Assembly: GCA_905178155.1 (NCBI GenBank)
Contig: CAJINV010000003.1
Span: 9,555,979 to 9,619,978, forward strand
Length of the DNA: 64,000 nt
Direction: 5' to 3'
Source of the DNA: Amoebophrya sp. A120
Taxonomy: Eukaryota > Sar > Dinophyceae > Syndiniales > Amoebophryaceae
How positions within the stretch are numbered: position 1 is the stretch's first letter; every line of letters starts with the position of its first letter. A model generated the notes under the pieces. It did no database searches, was not told the origin of the DNA, and saw only the letters and a program-made list of their open reading frames with translations. Positions 34,364 to 44,021 of this stretch are shown piece by piece. A program made the position numbers and the translations under genes.

Positions 34364-34509
34364 CTTCTCTTCCATCGCGCTAGTTATTCTGCTAATTATC
34401 ATGTCGCTAGTCCCTCCCATAAAGTAATGCTCGCCTTCATCCACCACGGACATTGTCGGTAAAACATAGCTATCCAGTGCAAAAATATCGTGCTCACATG
34501 AGACCGCCA
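34364..34509 (-). CDS. Possible optional exon of giant membrane protein
   Basis: It would encode about 48 residues: AVSCEHDIFALDSYVLPTMS, VVDEGEHYFMGGTSDMIISR and ITSAMEEK. The acceptor (ccttgcttaaatgtag) is phase 1 and the donor AAG/GTTGCT is phase 0. These fit the phase-1 donor at 34999 upstream and a phase-0 acceptor at 33621 downstream. Composition is protein-like, but the flanking exons can also be joined directly without it, so it may be alternatively spliced or not used. No motif is recognised. Confidence 0.4.
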
Positions 34510-34998
34510 CTACATTTAAGCAAGGACCAAGAAGTTGGCGAGAAGTGAACTCTGAGGCTGGTCGAGAAGCGGGCGGAGAAGTTGGCGCCGACGCTGGTGG
34601 AGAAGTAGCCATCTTTTCCACCCACTGTAAGCTCTCGACAACGCGCAACGCTTCGAGATATTTTGTAGGAGGCGCCGCTCCCGAATCTGCGGGCCGTGGC
34701 CAAGCCGTGGCGTGCCTGTGGGTGCGTGGCCTCGGCAGCTATAAAAAAACGAACGAAGCCGCCAAACCTCGAGAACGCCTCGACCTCACAACCAGGGCCG
34801 CGCACCACTCAAACCGTTGGCCATGGAAATCGATCCCGCACACACGTAGCACGATCGTCCCAAATGAGGCCCGTTCCCAATGCCATGACAGCGCGCGACA
34901 GCGCTGAAGGACTTGAGCTGGCTAGATCCTTCACTCTGTTCCTCGGTGGTCATAGAGCAAAGACATAGAGCAACTGAGGCCAGTCACGACCTGGGTAC

Positions 34999-35275
34999 CA
35001 GCTTGCCGCACCGTGAGAAACCTCACGAGGCGGATCCGTTTCATGGAATCCGCCACGATGCTGAACATTGCTAGTTCCGCCGTGGAATATGAGGAAGCTG
35101 CCTGGTCAGAGAGAATTGGCTCAGGTCCTCGCGTCTTTACCATGTTCCTAGCGAGCTGATTCGTGAGATCGGGAGACGATGGCGAATTGATGGAAACACT
35201 GACGGAGGTGAATGAGCTGAACCTACAGGACGCAGCGCATGAAGAGACTTGCGCCACTTGCTTGCGTGCTTGCAT
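34999..35275 (-). CDS. Ectodomain exon of giant membrane protein
   Basis: The exon follows a good acceptor (agcttggtcccctcag before 35275, phase 0; an alternative tgcgtcctgtag lies before 35222). It encodes Ser-rich then helical sequence: SSFTSVSVSINSPSSPDLTN, QLARNMVKTRGPEPILSDQA, SSYSTAELAMFSIVADSMKR and RLVRFLTVRQ. The donor GCTG/GTACCC at 34998 is phase 1; CAG/GTCGTG at 34990 is an alternative of phase 0. It lies just before the first membrane helix, so probably belongs to the extracellular stalk. No family is recognised. Confidence 0.55.
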
Positions 35276-35832
35276 CTGAGGGGACCAAGCTGCTGCCTAT
35301 AACGAGCGCAGTGGGGCAAGTGCGTGCAAGTGTGTGCGAACGTTCTCAAGTCCAGCAACACAGACACTGCTATGCTATATCTATTGCAATGCAAAATCAG
35401 TATGAAGCTTGAATAGATCAGATGTTATATATGAAGGTAAAAAAAGACGAACTTTATCGCTCGCTGCGCTTCGCGAAAGCAAGGCTCTACTTCTGCTGGG
35501 GGTGCGCGCGTAGTTTGTTTGATTGCAGGCACCCCCTAGCCAGCGTAGAATTGCTTCTAGGTCAACCTCTTACCCAACCCCTCGACCAACTTCCGCGCCC
35601 ACTTTCCAGCCAACTTCTCGCGCTGGAAAGTCTCAGCCCGTCTTCTCCATCGATCTTCGGCCGGATGAACACCGCGACGATCCAACAATCTATCCCTTGC
35701 TAAGACTAAAGCCGTGATGGCCAAACTATTACTCCGCAACTTAAAAGCGAAAGCCAAAAAGGGCATTCGGTACTGTAGAAGCTACCAAGGTGAGCCAGAA
35801 ACTGCACTATTAACCGCTTAAAATTTCCGAAC
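35276..35832 (-). other. Intron (0.56 kb)
   Basis: It lies between donor AGC/GTTCGG (35832) and acceptor CTCAG (35276). It contains a tandem-like stretch at about 35570-35640 built from 'ccaacttc' units. Similar 'ccaacttctc' units occur on the opposite strand at about 34535-34605, making a loose inverted pair of low-complexity sequence. No exon was seen. Confidence 0.45.
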
Positions 35833-36027
35833 GCTAATCGTCTGCACTGGATTGCATTGAGAGCCGGGCATCTCGAACGACGCAACGCCGCCCGTTTTAG
35901 CAGTGAAGGGGAGTTCAATTGGAGCCCGCTTCGCGCTACCACCCTCACGCTTGGCGTTCGAAAGATACTTCCTAAGCGCTGGAGAGTATCCCCAGCCCCC
36001 GACGAAAACAACCACTATCCCCGTCGC
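35833..36027 (-). CDS. Ectodomain exon of giant membrane protein
   Basis: This 65-codon frame is phase 0 at both proposed ends: ATGIVVVFVGGWGYSPALRK, then YLSNAKREGGSAKRAPIELP, FTAKTGGVASFEMPGSQCNP and VQTIS. Acceptor CCCAAGAG before 36027 is weak; CCTAG before 36061 is an alternative, adding DFLSGFHDPQE. Donor AGC/GTTCGG is at 35832, with CCA/GTGCAG at 35847 also possible. The content is beta-strand-like and coding in appearance, consistent with an extracellular segment after the cadherin-like repeats. No motif is assigned. Confidence 0.5.
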
Positions 36028-36656
36028 CTCTTGGGGATCGTGGAAGCCGGACAGAAAATCTAGGCCCCAAGCTTGAAAGCCCGGCGGCTCGCTTCTTTGC
36101 AAAATGCATTAAAGCTTGCCGGAAATAAGTACGCCCCCGAGCTTAGTGATCAACGCGGAGCTATACACACTTCGCTGCGGCCAACCTTGCGCAGGGAGTT
36201 TTCTTTCGCGTGCTATCTGTTTTCTTTTCTCCTCTGCGTCTTTTCTTTTCTTTTGTCCTGCTTTGTGTTTGCTTTTTCTTTTCGCAGGGATTTTTTTTCC
36301 GCAGATAGCCTCGCTGCTTTCTTTTATTTCTGGAATTATGTCGGCCGGGGCGTCCGTGCGTGGCGAGCTCTTCGCCCTCTTTTCTTTGTCGCTGGAGCTC
36401 TTTCTTTTATTTTCTTTCTTTCGCGACTTTCTTTTGTGCTTTTCTCCCTCTTGGGACTTCTCAGGCAACGCGCCCACAGTCTGCGCCTCCTCTTTTCACG
36501 AACCGCCTGTCAAATTGCGACGCTTCTCCGGATCTTTTTGCGCGAGAATCAAAAGAAGAGCAAAAGCTTCCGGCCCATATCAAGAACATTTCCGGGTCTT
36601 CGAGTAGCGCTCAGCAGAGATCATAGGACAGATCGCAGAAGCAGTCTTGTCTGTTT
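36028..36656 (-). other. Intron segment downstream of the LINE
   Basis: This is the 3' part of the LINE-bearing intron (42795-36028). It contains a T/C-rich stretch on the plus strand (about 36200-36460, many 'ttcttttctttt' runs), which reads as a polypurine tract on the gene strand. No coding frame is credible here, though long open frames arise from the low-complexity composition. Confidence 0.5.
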
Positions 36657-37092
36657 TAGCTATCTCTAAAAGGAAAGACAAAAAACAAAAGCTAAAAGTA
36701 AAAAGCAAAAGGAAAAGCTAAAAACTAAACGAAAAAGCTAAAGTAAAAGCTAAAAGGAAAGGCTACAAGTAAAAGCTATAAGTAAAAAACGCAAAAGCTA
36801 AAAGTAAAGTCTAAAAGCAAAAGCTAAAAGCAAAAGCTAGAAGCAAAAGCTAAAAGCAAAAGCTAAAAGCAAAAGCTAAAAGCAAAAGCGAAAAGCAAAA
36901 GCGAAAAGCAAAAGCGAAAAGCAAAAGCTAAAAGCAAAAGCTAAAAGCTAAAAGCTAAAAGCTAAAAGCTAAAAGCTAAAAGCTAAAAGCTAAAAGCTAA
37001 AAGCTAAAAGCTAAAAGCAAAAGCTAAAAGCAAAGAAAAGCTAAAAGCAAAAGCTAAAAGCAAAAAGTAAAAGCTAGAAGTAAAATCTAAAA
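36657..37092. repeat. Microsatellite array (AAAAGCT/AAAAGC units), LINE 3' side
   Basis: Over 400 bases consist almost entirely of units such as aaaagct, aaaagca and aaaagta. The purest part is at about 36945-37015, where aaaagct (7 bp) repeats in near-perfect tandem. It directly abuts the 3' end of the LINE (which is on the minus strand). It is either the retrotransposon's repetitive tail or the target microsatellite. Confidence 0.85.
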
Positions 37093-37144
37093 GCGACGAT
37101 GATGATGTTACCCAGTAAAGGGTATAGGGTTTTGAAGAATTAAA

Positions 37145-38630
37145 CTATTCTTCAGCATCGTCCTGCTCCTCAGGACGACCTCCTTCTCCGCAACGCCTGC
37201 GGCCCCGTTTCTTCTTCTTGCAGCGTGCCTGGTGCGATCTCATCGCGCCAACAATCCAGCCCAGTTTGCGCAGTGGCTGTCCTTCATCGGGGGTGTGAAA
37301 CGTGGCGCCATCGTGTTGAAGCTCGTGCTTGTGCGTCTTGCAGTGCGGGCACCGGATATGCTGCGCGCCGTTCTTGTCCGTGTAGAGAAATTCACGAGGT
37401 AGATGATAGGCCCACGCAGAAGCACCGCCGCCGTAGGTGTGCTTCGCTTCCGTCCTGTTCCAGCCATGATATTCGGGTCTGCATACGTTGGGCTTCAGGT
37501 TGGACCCAAGCGGGCGCTTGTCTTCTTTCTTCAAAGTCCCAATCTTAATCAAATTCCCCTTCCGATGGTCTTCCGCATGTTTTTCCATTGCGCCGGCGTT
37601 GGACTGAAACATGAGCTCGCAGCTCTTGCAGTAAATTCTCTTGCGCTTGTCCGCCCCTTTCAGCTTCGTCCTGATGATGTCGGCACTGCGACACAAGATT
37701 TCTTCACGTATCGACTCGCCTGCTTCCGTATCGCGTGCCTGATTTGAATTTCTGAGGTTCTTCTTCAAGTCCTTCGAGGCATCATCGGCGACCGGTTGGC
37801 ATAGCGCGTGCGCTTCAGCGATATGGGACGAGAGCCATAAAGGCAGACCCAGAGCGGGGTGGCTCTGGTTGTTGGCGTTGTATTGCTTCAAGGCGTCCGC
37901 ATCTAGTAGCTCAGCAGCGCACCATGGACATTCTGCTTTTTTGCTGCAATCGTAGATCTGCTTCGGTCCGCCATGCGGCAGGGCAGCCGCAGCAGCCAGG
38001 CACCGCCGCGCCATCTCTTCCCCATCTACTCCAGCCTCCACACATTCCCGAACTACTTGCGCCTCTGTCTTGGACGCGCCACCCGCGTCGAAATATTTCT
38101 GCATCAACTCTTGCTCCGCAATCTTCTCAAAGTCTGGATCATTGTCGCCCCAGTCTTTCGCGACCGCTTTGATGTATGCCCACCTTGTACAAACATAGTA
38201 GAGTCGCTTGCTGATTGCGTAAAGGGTGTCACCTCGAGTAGCTTCGTCTCGTCTCTCGGTAGTGCCTTCGATATCTTCCCATAATAAATAGTTCCAAAAG
38301 GCCCAGGCCGAGACTGCAGGCCGCCTGCAGGTACTCCAGCACCTCCGCAAAGTGGTCCGGAGCGTTGCGCTTTCGTGGCTCTATCTGTTTAACGCCTTCA
38401 ATACTTCGAAGCCAGTCTGCACGGCAAGTCTTTCCATTTGGTTCGGACCAAAGGACGCTTGCCATTGGTGAAAAACGCCCCACCAGAGCCATGCGGACAA
38501 TGTCGCCCTGTGGTCGCCGCATTACATGCCCAATCATCTTCGCCTGCAGGTATCGAAGCCGAGCGGCAAGGGGAGGAATTCGCTCGCAGGCGCCTTCGTA
38601 GGCTTCTGGCTGACGAGTGACACTCATCAC
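37145..38630 (-). pseudogene. LINE C-terminal region with zinc fingers
   Basis: Two overlapping frames make up this end of the polyprotein. The first (38630-38229) has RLRYLQAKMIGHVMRRPQGD, the 'R.RxLGHVxR' motif found after the RT in many LINEs. The second (38350-37145) carries three cysteine/histidine clusters: CPWC with H...H (about 37930-37800), CKSC-x13-H-x3-H (about 37640-37570), and CPHC with a terminal H-x3-C (about 37355-37230). It ends in a basic then acidic tail with a stop TAG at 37145. The fingers probably bind DNA or RNA during target-primed insertion. The frame change relative to the RT makes it a pseudogene piece as it stands. Confidence 0.75.
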
Positions 38631-40260
38631 GCTGCCAAAACGGTACGCCCAAAAAAATTTTTACCATTTTACTTTCGGCCTTCTCCATCATCCTGAGCTC
38701 ACGCGGTGACACAGAACGGGCTTGCAGGCCGTATAGCAACACCGTGCGCACCATGGTCATCAAAAGCTCACCCTTTCGCTGTTGTGATAAATCCGATAGG
38801 CCGGAGACCATCGATTTGAGACCGTGAAAGGCACGCCAGGCCTTCTTGATCTTCGTCTCTCCGTCCTCATCGTCGTTCGTGTTCATCCCCAAGTTTCTCG
38901 TCGCCATGCTGGTTATCTCGCCAGCCACTCTTTTGCTCATGTTCTCGCGCATGCCACACGATTTCAGAACTTGCCCGAAGGCGGTGGCTGCTTCCGTGGC
39001 AACTGGGCCGGGTTGCGGTTTCTGCTTTTTCCTTTCGTCATTCGTTGCCTGTAGTTCACGGGCACGGTCTGGCCCTAGCTGTGAGAAGATCGCGGCGTCG
39101 TCAGCAAACAAGAGGCGGCTGAGAATGATGCAGAGCCACCGCCCTGGGTGCGTTTTCGCTTCTTCAACCGGCTCGCCCTGCTTTGCAAATGGGGGCACAG
39201 ACTTTCTCTCACCAATGTACGCGGAATCAAAAATCTTCTCGAACCTGTTCCAGTGCCAAGCGTTTGCCCGCATGTACAGCGCTACGCCCTGCTCCGTTTG
39301 TGGTAATTTTTCTAGTTCGCGCTGGACTGCCCGCATCACTGCGGCGTATGACAAAATAAACAAAAGCGGGCTGGATGTGCAGCCTTCCTTGCATCCGTGA
39401 TCGAGTCGGAATTGCACGCCGTCCGCAAATTCATGGATCGCCGACCTGTGAGAGGACTCGATGACCTCCCAAGCTTTTGCTTGTTTTATCCCCAGAGCAG
39501 AACTGACCGAACACACTAAGCGCCAGTCGAGGCTTGGAAATGCCTTTCCCAAATCCACTAAAACCGCAGCGACTTGATTGAATTGCGGGAGGTGCTGGCA
39601 GTGAGCCAAGTCCTCCTTCAATCTGTTGTAGACCAGAAGCGAGTCTCCTCTTCCTCTTCCTTCAATCTGTTGTAGACCAGGCATCCTCTTCCTCTCCGGA
39701 ACCCCAGCTGCTGCATGTCGAAGTAACCTTCTTCCTCTAATAATGAGTACAAACGGCCGGCATGAATCTTCGTCAGTAGTTTCATCAAACAAAAGTGGCG
39801 AGATGCAGAGGAATCTATAGCAGTCGGGGTCGCTCCGATCGCCTTTCTTGAAGAGTGGCACGTCTTTGCATGTGTGCAGCTTGCTACTAACGTCTGACAT
39901 CCTCCGCCCTGCAATTTCGTCGCTAAGTAGGCTCGCGAGGATGCTCACGGACTCCTCGTCTAAGTGCTTCAGGATGGTAGGGGATAGGTTGCTCACGTCC
40001 TTCGCGCGCCCCCCCTTGGCGAGGTGGCGAGTGGCTGCCTGCAACTCTTCCGGGTCAGTGGGCTTGCCCAGTTCCTCGATCTTGTCCGCCGGGAGTTTGG
40101 GCACGAGGTTAGGCATGTCGTCTTCGATGGGAATTCTCTTCGCTTTCGGAAACAAGGGCGCATTCCCGACTTCAAAGTACTTCCTTCTTGCTTGTTCGGC
40201 GCTTATTCCCACCGCGCGGTCTTGTTTTGCAAGTTTTTGCTGACGAAAATTTTCCCACAT
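38631..40260 (-). pseudogene. LINE reverse transcriptase, frameshifted
   Basis: RT motifs are visible: VLVDLGKAF (motif A with the catalytic Asp), GCKEGCTSSPLLF (motif B), LLFADDAAIF (motif C, FADD in place of YADD), and a thumb-like region ending GVPFWQRD. Between about 39810 and 39610 the frame is broken; the correct continuation, KLLTKIHAGRLYSLLEEEGY and LGFRRGRGCLVYNRLKE, lies in another frame. A 44-bp tandem duplication there explains at least one shift. Upstream of the RT, a helical linker (from 40435) lies in yet another frame. Polymerisation activity in this copy is therefore unlikely. Confidence 0.85.
39615..39702. repeat. 44-bp tandem duplication inside the LINE RT
   Basis: The string ccttcaatctgttgtagacc occurs at 39615 and again at 39659. 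The unit length, 44, is not a multiple of three, so the duplication alone shifts the RT frame. Both copies encode LVYNRLKE in their own frames. Confidence 0.8.
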
Positions 40261-40431
40261 GCCTGCGATATTTGCACTTCGCCGATTCTAGTAGCTGGTC
40301 TTGCTCCATGTACGGCAGCCGCTTCTTCGTCTTTCCCGAAACCAGTGGAGCCATGTAGAGGAGGAAGTCCTGAAGTTTTTCCAGTGAAAGCGAGTTTCCG
40401 TTTTGTCTTACTCTCGCGCGGAAGACTTCTC

Positions 40432-41729
40432 TCACGTGGTGTCTCGTGGCGGGGGGGATTTTGTCGAGAATCCCGAACGCAACGCCTCCGCCCTCTTTGC
40501 TATCCCTTCCTCGATCAATCTCCTCCGCGTTTTCACATCACAAACGACTTCCGCCACCTTGTGATCGAGCTTGTCACTGCGCATCGGCTGTCCCTGCAGA
40601 TTGCGACCATTGCCATCGATTCGAAGCGGAGGCATTTGGTGAACTTCTGCAGTTGCGTTCCACTTGGCACTACGTGGTCTACTTCCGTTGAATCGCGATA
40701 CGTGTGGTAGTTGCCGTCTTTGGCTTTGAACCAGGAGCCGACCAACACTGCACTAAGCCCCGTGAGCTTCTCAGCTAATTGCTTGCCACGCTTCGAAGAA
40801 CTCGCGAGCCCATGGCCTCCATGAATGCCCGCCCCATCCTTTGCGGAGATCTGCGCACTCCAATCGCCTCCTACCACCCGCTGCTTCCATTTCTCCTTCT
40901 TGATCCGTTTGCTTTCCAGGAACAGCTCGGAGAAATTAGCATCAAACGCGGCACGTTCTTCAGCTTTTAGTGCCCGCCGCGGCCCGTATACCGGCCCGAG
41001 AATTAGTTCGTCAAAATACAGAAACAGCATCCGCTCCCGCGTGCGAAGGGGGTTCGTGGGAATCGCGGCTTCTCCACGTAGCTGCTTTCGCAACTCCTTG
41101 CCCAGAATCAAAAGTCCGGCACCATTTACCCATACCAAGTCGGACGCTTCCTTCCTTAACCAGTGAAAGGGCTCAACCTGCCCGGCCTTGGTTTCTTCCA
41201 CTAGGTCGCTGTGGTCGTCCGGAGCATCGTCGTCGATGGATTCGGCAACCGAAGCAGCGTCTAAGTCGCCTTCTCCTTCCTCGTCGTCGTCGCGACTTTC
41301 TCTTCCACCATCATCCACAGCCATCTTCTCCTCTGCCTCCAGTTGCTGTCTCCGGGGCGTGGGCAACAGTGGGCAAACATAGGAGAACTCAGAGAGCGTG
41401 GCAACATCATACTGCCGGCGCTGTGCGACGCGAAGCGCGTGTTGGAGTCGATTACTGTGGCGGTCGTCACCTCTCACGTTGATAATCCCAAATCTTATCC
41501 GCTGATGCCCGGGCAAAGGAGCAGGGTCGGGCTCTTCGTCTCCGATTCCAAAGGGGTCAGCATGCATAGTCTCGGCGTTTTTCCTGGACTCTTCTGCAGC
41601 AGCCCTTCTGTTCTCTCTTATGTCCTTCGCTAGCTGATCACGTGCGGCAGTGTGCGTTTTATCTTCCACGGTGTCCGCACCGCCACCGCTACCTGTCTGC
41701 TCACGCACTGTGTCCTGGGCAGCCATCAT
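40432..41729 (-). pseudogene. LINE AP-like endonuclease
   Basis: The frame opens with ATG ATG at 41729 but is also open upstream into the microsatellite, so the true start is unclear. An acidic/Gln-rich N-terminus is followed by endonuclease landmarks: IRFGIINVRGDD, VATLSEF, VVGGDWSAQI (the GDWN/GDFN box), STEVDHVV, then, after a frame change near 40610, RSDKLDHKVAEVV (the SDH box). The order and spacing fit an exonuclease-endonuclease-phosphatase fold used to nick target DNA. A long acidic insertion (RDDDEEGEGDLDAASV) within the domain is unusual. One frameshift separates the final His motif from the rest. Confidence 0.8.
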
Positions 41730-41825
41730 CTTCGAGAAATTGGGCTCATCGTGCTGGCACGGGGCTAGTTCCTCTAAGATGTCGCTTTCGTTTTCATGAG
41801 AAACGTCACCTCTTGCCCAGTCACC

Positions 41826-42130
41826 CCTTGAGTAAAAGCGAAAAGTAAAAGCGAAAAGTAAAAGCGAAAAGTAAAAGCGAAAAGTAAAAGCGAAAAGTAA
41901 AAGCGAAAAGTAAAAGCTAAAAAAAAGCTAAAAGTAAAAGCTAAAAGAAAAAGCTAAAAGAAAAAGCTAAAAGCAAAAGCTTAAGGCAAATGCTACAAGC
42001 AAAGGCTAAAGGTCTAAAGGTCTACAGGTCTAAAGCAAGGTCTAAAGGTATAAAGCTAAAGGCTAAGAGTAAAAACTAAAAGGAAAAACTAAAAGTAAAA
42101 GCTAAAAGTAAAAAGTAATAGCCAAAAGTA
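41826..42130. repeat. Microsatellite array (13-bp AAAAGTAAAAGCG, then AAAAGC-type), LINE 5' side
   Basis: From 41832 to about 41920 a 13-bp unit made of aaaagt + aaaagcg repeats almost perfectly. It grades into aaaagct, aaaagca and 'ggtctaaa' variants up to about 42130. It directly abuts the LINE 5' end and shares its hexamer/heptamer core with the array at 36657-37092, in the same orientation. On the LINE strand its 13-bp unit has no stop codon in the frame feeding the endonuclease. Confidence 0.85.
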
Positions 42131-42328
42131 AAAAATGAAAACTGTAAAGCAAGAGAAAAGCAAAGCGTGTAGCAGAAGGCCAGCGACAGAATTTGGAAAG
42201 CTTTTGAATTGCACAAGCAACAGCAACAGCAAGCAAGGTGGTGAAAGCTGGAACTGGATAAAGAAAGCGTGTTCGGCGCTGGCAGAAAATGCGACGCCTT
42301 AGGCTTTCAAAATCTGAAACAGCTGGCG

Positions 42329-42515
42329 CCTCACCCCGAGGTCCGACCAGGTCCCCGGGAACCTCAGCCCGAGGCCCCACCAGCTGCCCGCCATCAGCTC
42401 GCGGTATAGCGAACTGGTGGCGGGCACTCCACCCCGAGGTCCGACCAGGTCCCCGCCATCAGTTCGCTATATAGCGAACTGATGGCGGGCGCTCCAACCC
42501 GAAGTCCGACCTGGC
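42329..42515. repeat. Tandem units carrying 38-bp palindromes
   Basis: A motif 'cccgaggtccgaccaggtcc' occurs at about 42339 and 42433, with a diverged form at about 42498. Between them lie two 38-bp inverted repeats: 42387-42424 (imperfect) and 42452-42489 (perfect: arm cccgccatcagttcgcta, two-base centre TA, then the exact reverse complement). Period between palindromes is 65 bases. They could form strong hairpins or be binding sites for a dimeric protein; function is unknown. They lie in the intron, between the microsatellite and the cadherin-like exon. Confidence 0.85.
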
Positions 42516-42795
42516 AGACCGAACGAGATCAACTGAAACAGAACAGGAGTTTTTGAATTCCTGTTCTATTTTTGGTTTTTCGCTCTAGCGGAATAGCGTA
42601 ATTTTTTTTCACACTTCTACAGGCGAAGCATACGTTGCTAGTTTCATCAGAATACTTACTTCGCCACTATTCCAGCGACTATGGTGCGAAGTTCGTCGAT
42701 GACTTGCTTGGGAAGTGGGTTGCAAGTTTGTGGAAAAGTACACACTCAGGCTCACAGTCACAGCAGAAAGTTGCGCGAATTATATAGACACGCAC

Positions 42796-44021
42796 GATAG
42801 TTCTGCACTTGATAGTAATCCTGTACTCTTTCCCAGTAACCTGGTCTTCACTCGTGACCAAGATCGGCACCGTATGGAATTCTCCGTATAAAAAGTATTT
42901 TGTCCAAATCGTTTTGCGGCCCCAGGGCACTTTATGGACGCGGCGAGCGGGCCAGTTCAGTTGAGTCGCACCATGCCAGTTCGCCTTCGGATTTGGGACG
43001 TTGATAGTGCATCCGTGGCAGGGACCTTCAAAATCAATATCCGCCTCAAAATAGGCGTATTTACTGTATTCCCACCACCAGACGCATTTGTAATCTGTAA
43101 CATCAGGGTCGAAGGGTGGGTCCATGGTGCATGGGGTGTCTGCAGTAGTAAGCATGGTTAGAGCAGCATAGTCGCTAACTCTTCGCTTTATGGTGACAAT
43201 GTAGTTGTACTCCCGCCTCAGCTGCTTACTAGCGACTGCTCCTTCCGGAGGTAGAACAGAGATCTCGACAGCTTCCTGCCAAATAGGGGGCTCTTTCTCG
43301 TCATTCGGAGGAAGAATCGCATGGAACTCCCCTGTACCAGCGGGGTGGGTCTTTTCATGCCCTCGCTGATCCTTAAAGCGAATGCGCATCTTGCGACTAG
43401 AAGCTCCAGCACTGAACTTCACACCCGATGAGTTCTTGTCTATCATCACGGTGTATTCGCGAACCAACGGCGAGAATTTTGGAGATAATATGTGCCCCGA
43501 TACCTTTAAAGAGGAAAGATGAAGATCGAGCTTCTTTTCGACGTGCAACCGTATCTCGTATATGATCGGCAATCCACCGCCGGCGAACAGGCACACCTTG
43601 TAAACATCGCCAGCCTTTTGCGTGGCATGCTGGTAGGGCGGGAAGCTCCACCTCGATACAGCATCAGGTCCCGCAGCGCAGGCGCTTACGTACTTGCTGC
43701 GCCCTTCCATGTGCGAAGGGAATTGAAGCCCTACGCTGGCCTCAGGATTCTGTGCTGCAGCAAATACGACAAATTCTTCGCCCGTTAGAATGTAGCTGTC
43801 ATACTTTTTGATGGCAGGATCAAACGCAGGACGCAGGAGGGCAGCATCGTGTCTGAGATTGATCGCCACAGACTCCAGAACTGCGCCCGAGCTGGATGCC
43901 AAGCGAATAAGATTGAAGACGTATTTTGTGCAAACCGCCCTCTGCTGAGCGCTTAGCTCGGGTCTCTTCCTCGCAAAAATACTCTCGAAGGTTTCCAACC
44001 CGCCCTGCGCACCCGCTCCCC
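42796..44021 (-). CDS. Cadherin-like beta-sandwich ectodomain exon
   Basis: About 408 codons hold three repeats with the cadherin-like beta-sandwich signature 'LxxLxVSxGxLxPxFxPxxxxYxVxV'. Repeat 1 is LLRPAFDPAIKKYDSYIL (about 43830). Repeat 2, the best, is LSSLKVSGHILSPKFSPLVR with EYTVMI (about 43520-43440). Repeat 3 is LTTADTPCTMDPPFDPDVTD with YKCVW (about 43150-43070). The repeats end YEIRLHVEKK, YNYIVTIKRR and YRITIKC. Such domains occur in extracellular adhesion and sensory proteins. Acceptors GGTGCAG (44021) and GCGCAG (44004) are both possible. Donor choices lie at 42808, 42795 and 42791; 42795 fits the next proposed exon. The short residual frame after it is intronic. Confidence 0.75.

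Larger units (their letters stand above)
37092..41831 (-). mobile_element. Degenerate LINE-type non-LTR retrotransposon
   Basis: Minus-strand element of about 4.7 kb with the order endonuclease, reverse transcriptase, C-terminal zinc-finger region. Non-LTR identity follows from the AP-like endonuclease upstream of an RT with FADD active site and the absence of terminal repeats. It is broken by at least three frame changes (about 40610, 40260-40430 and 39600-39800, plus one near 38620), so it is probably inactive. Its 5' side abuts a 13-bp AAAAGTAAAAGCG array and its 3' side an AAAAGC/AAAAGCT array. It lies inside an intron of the giant gene in the same orientation. The clade is not determined. 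Confidence 0.85.
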
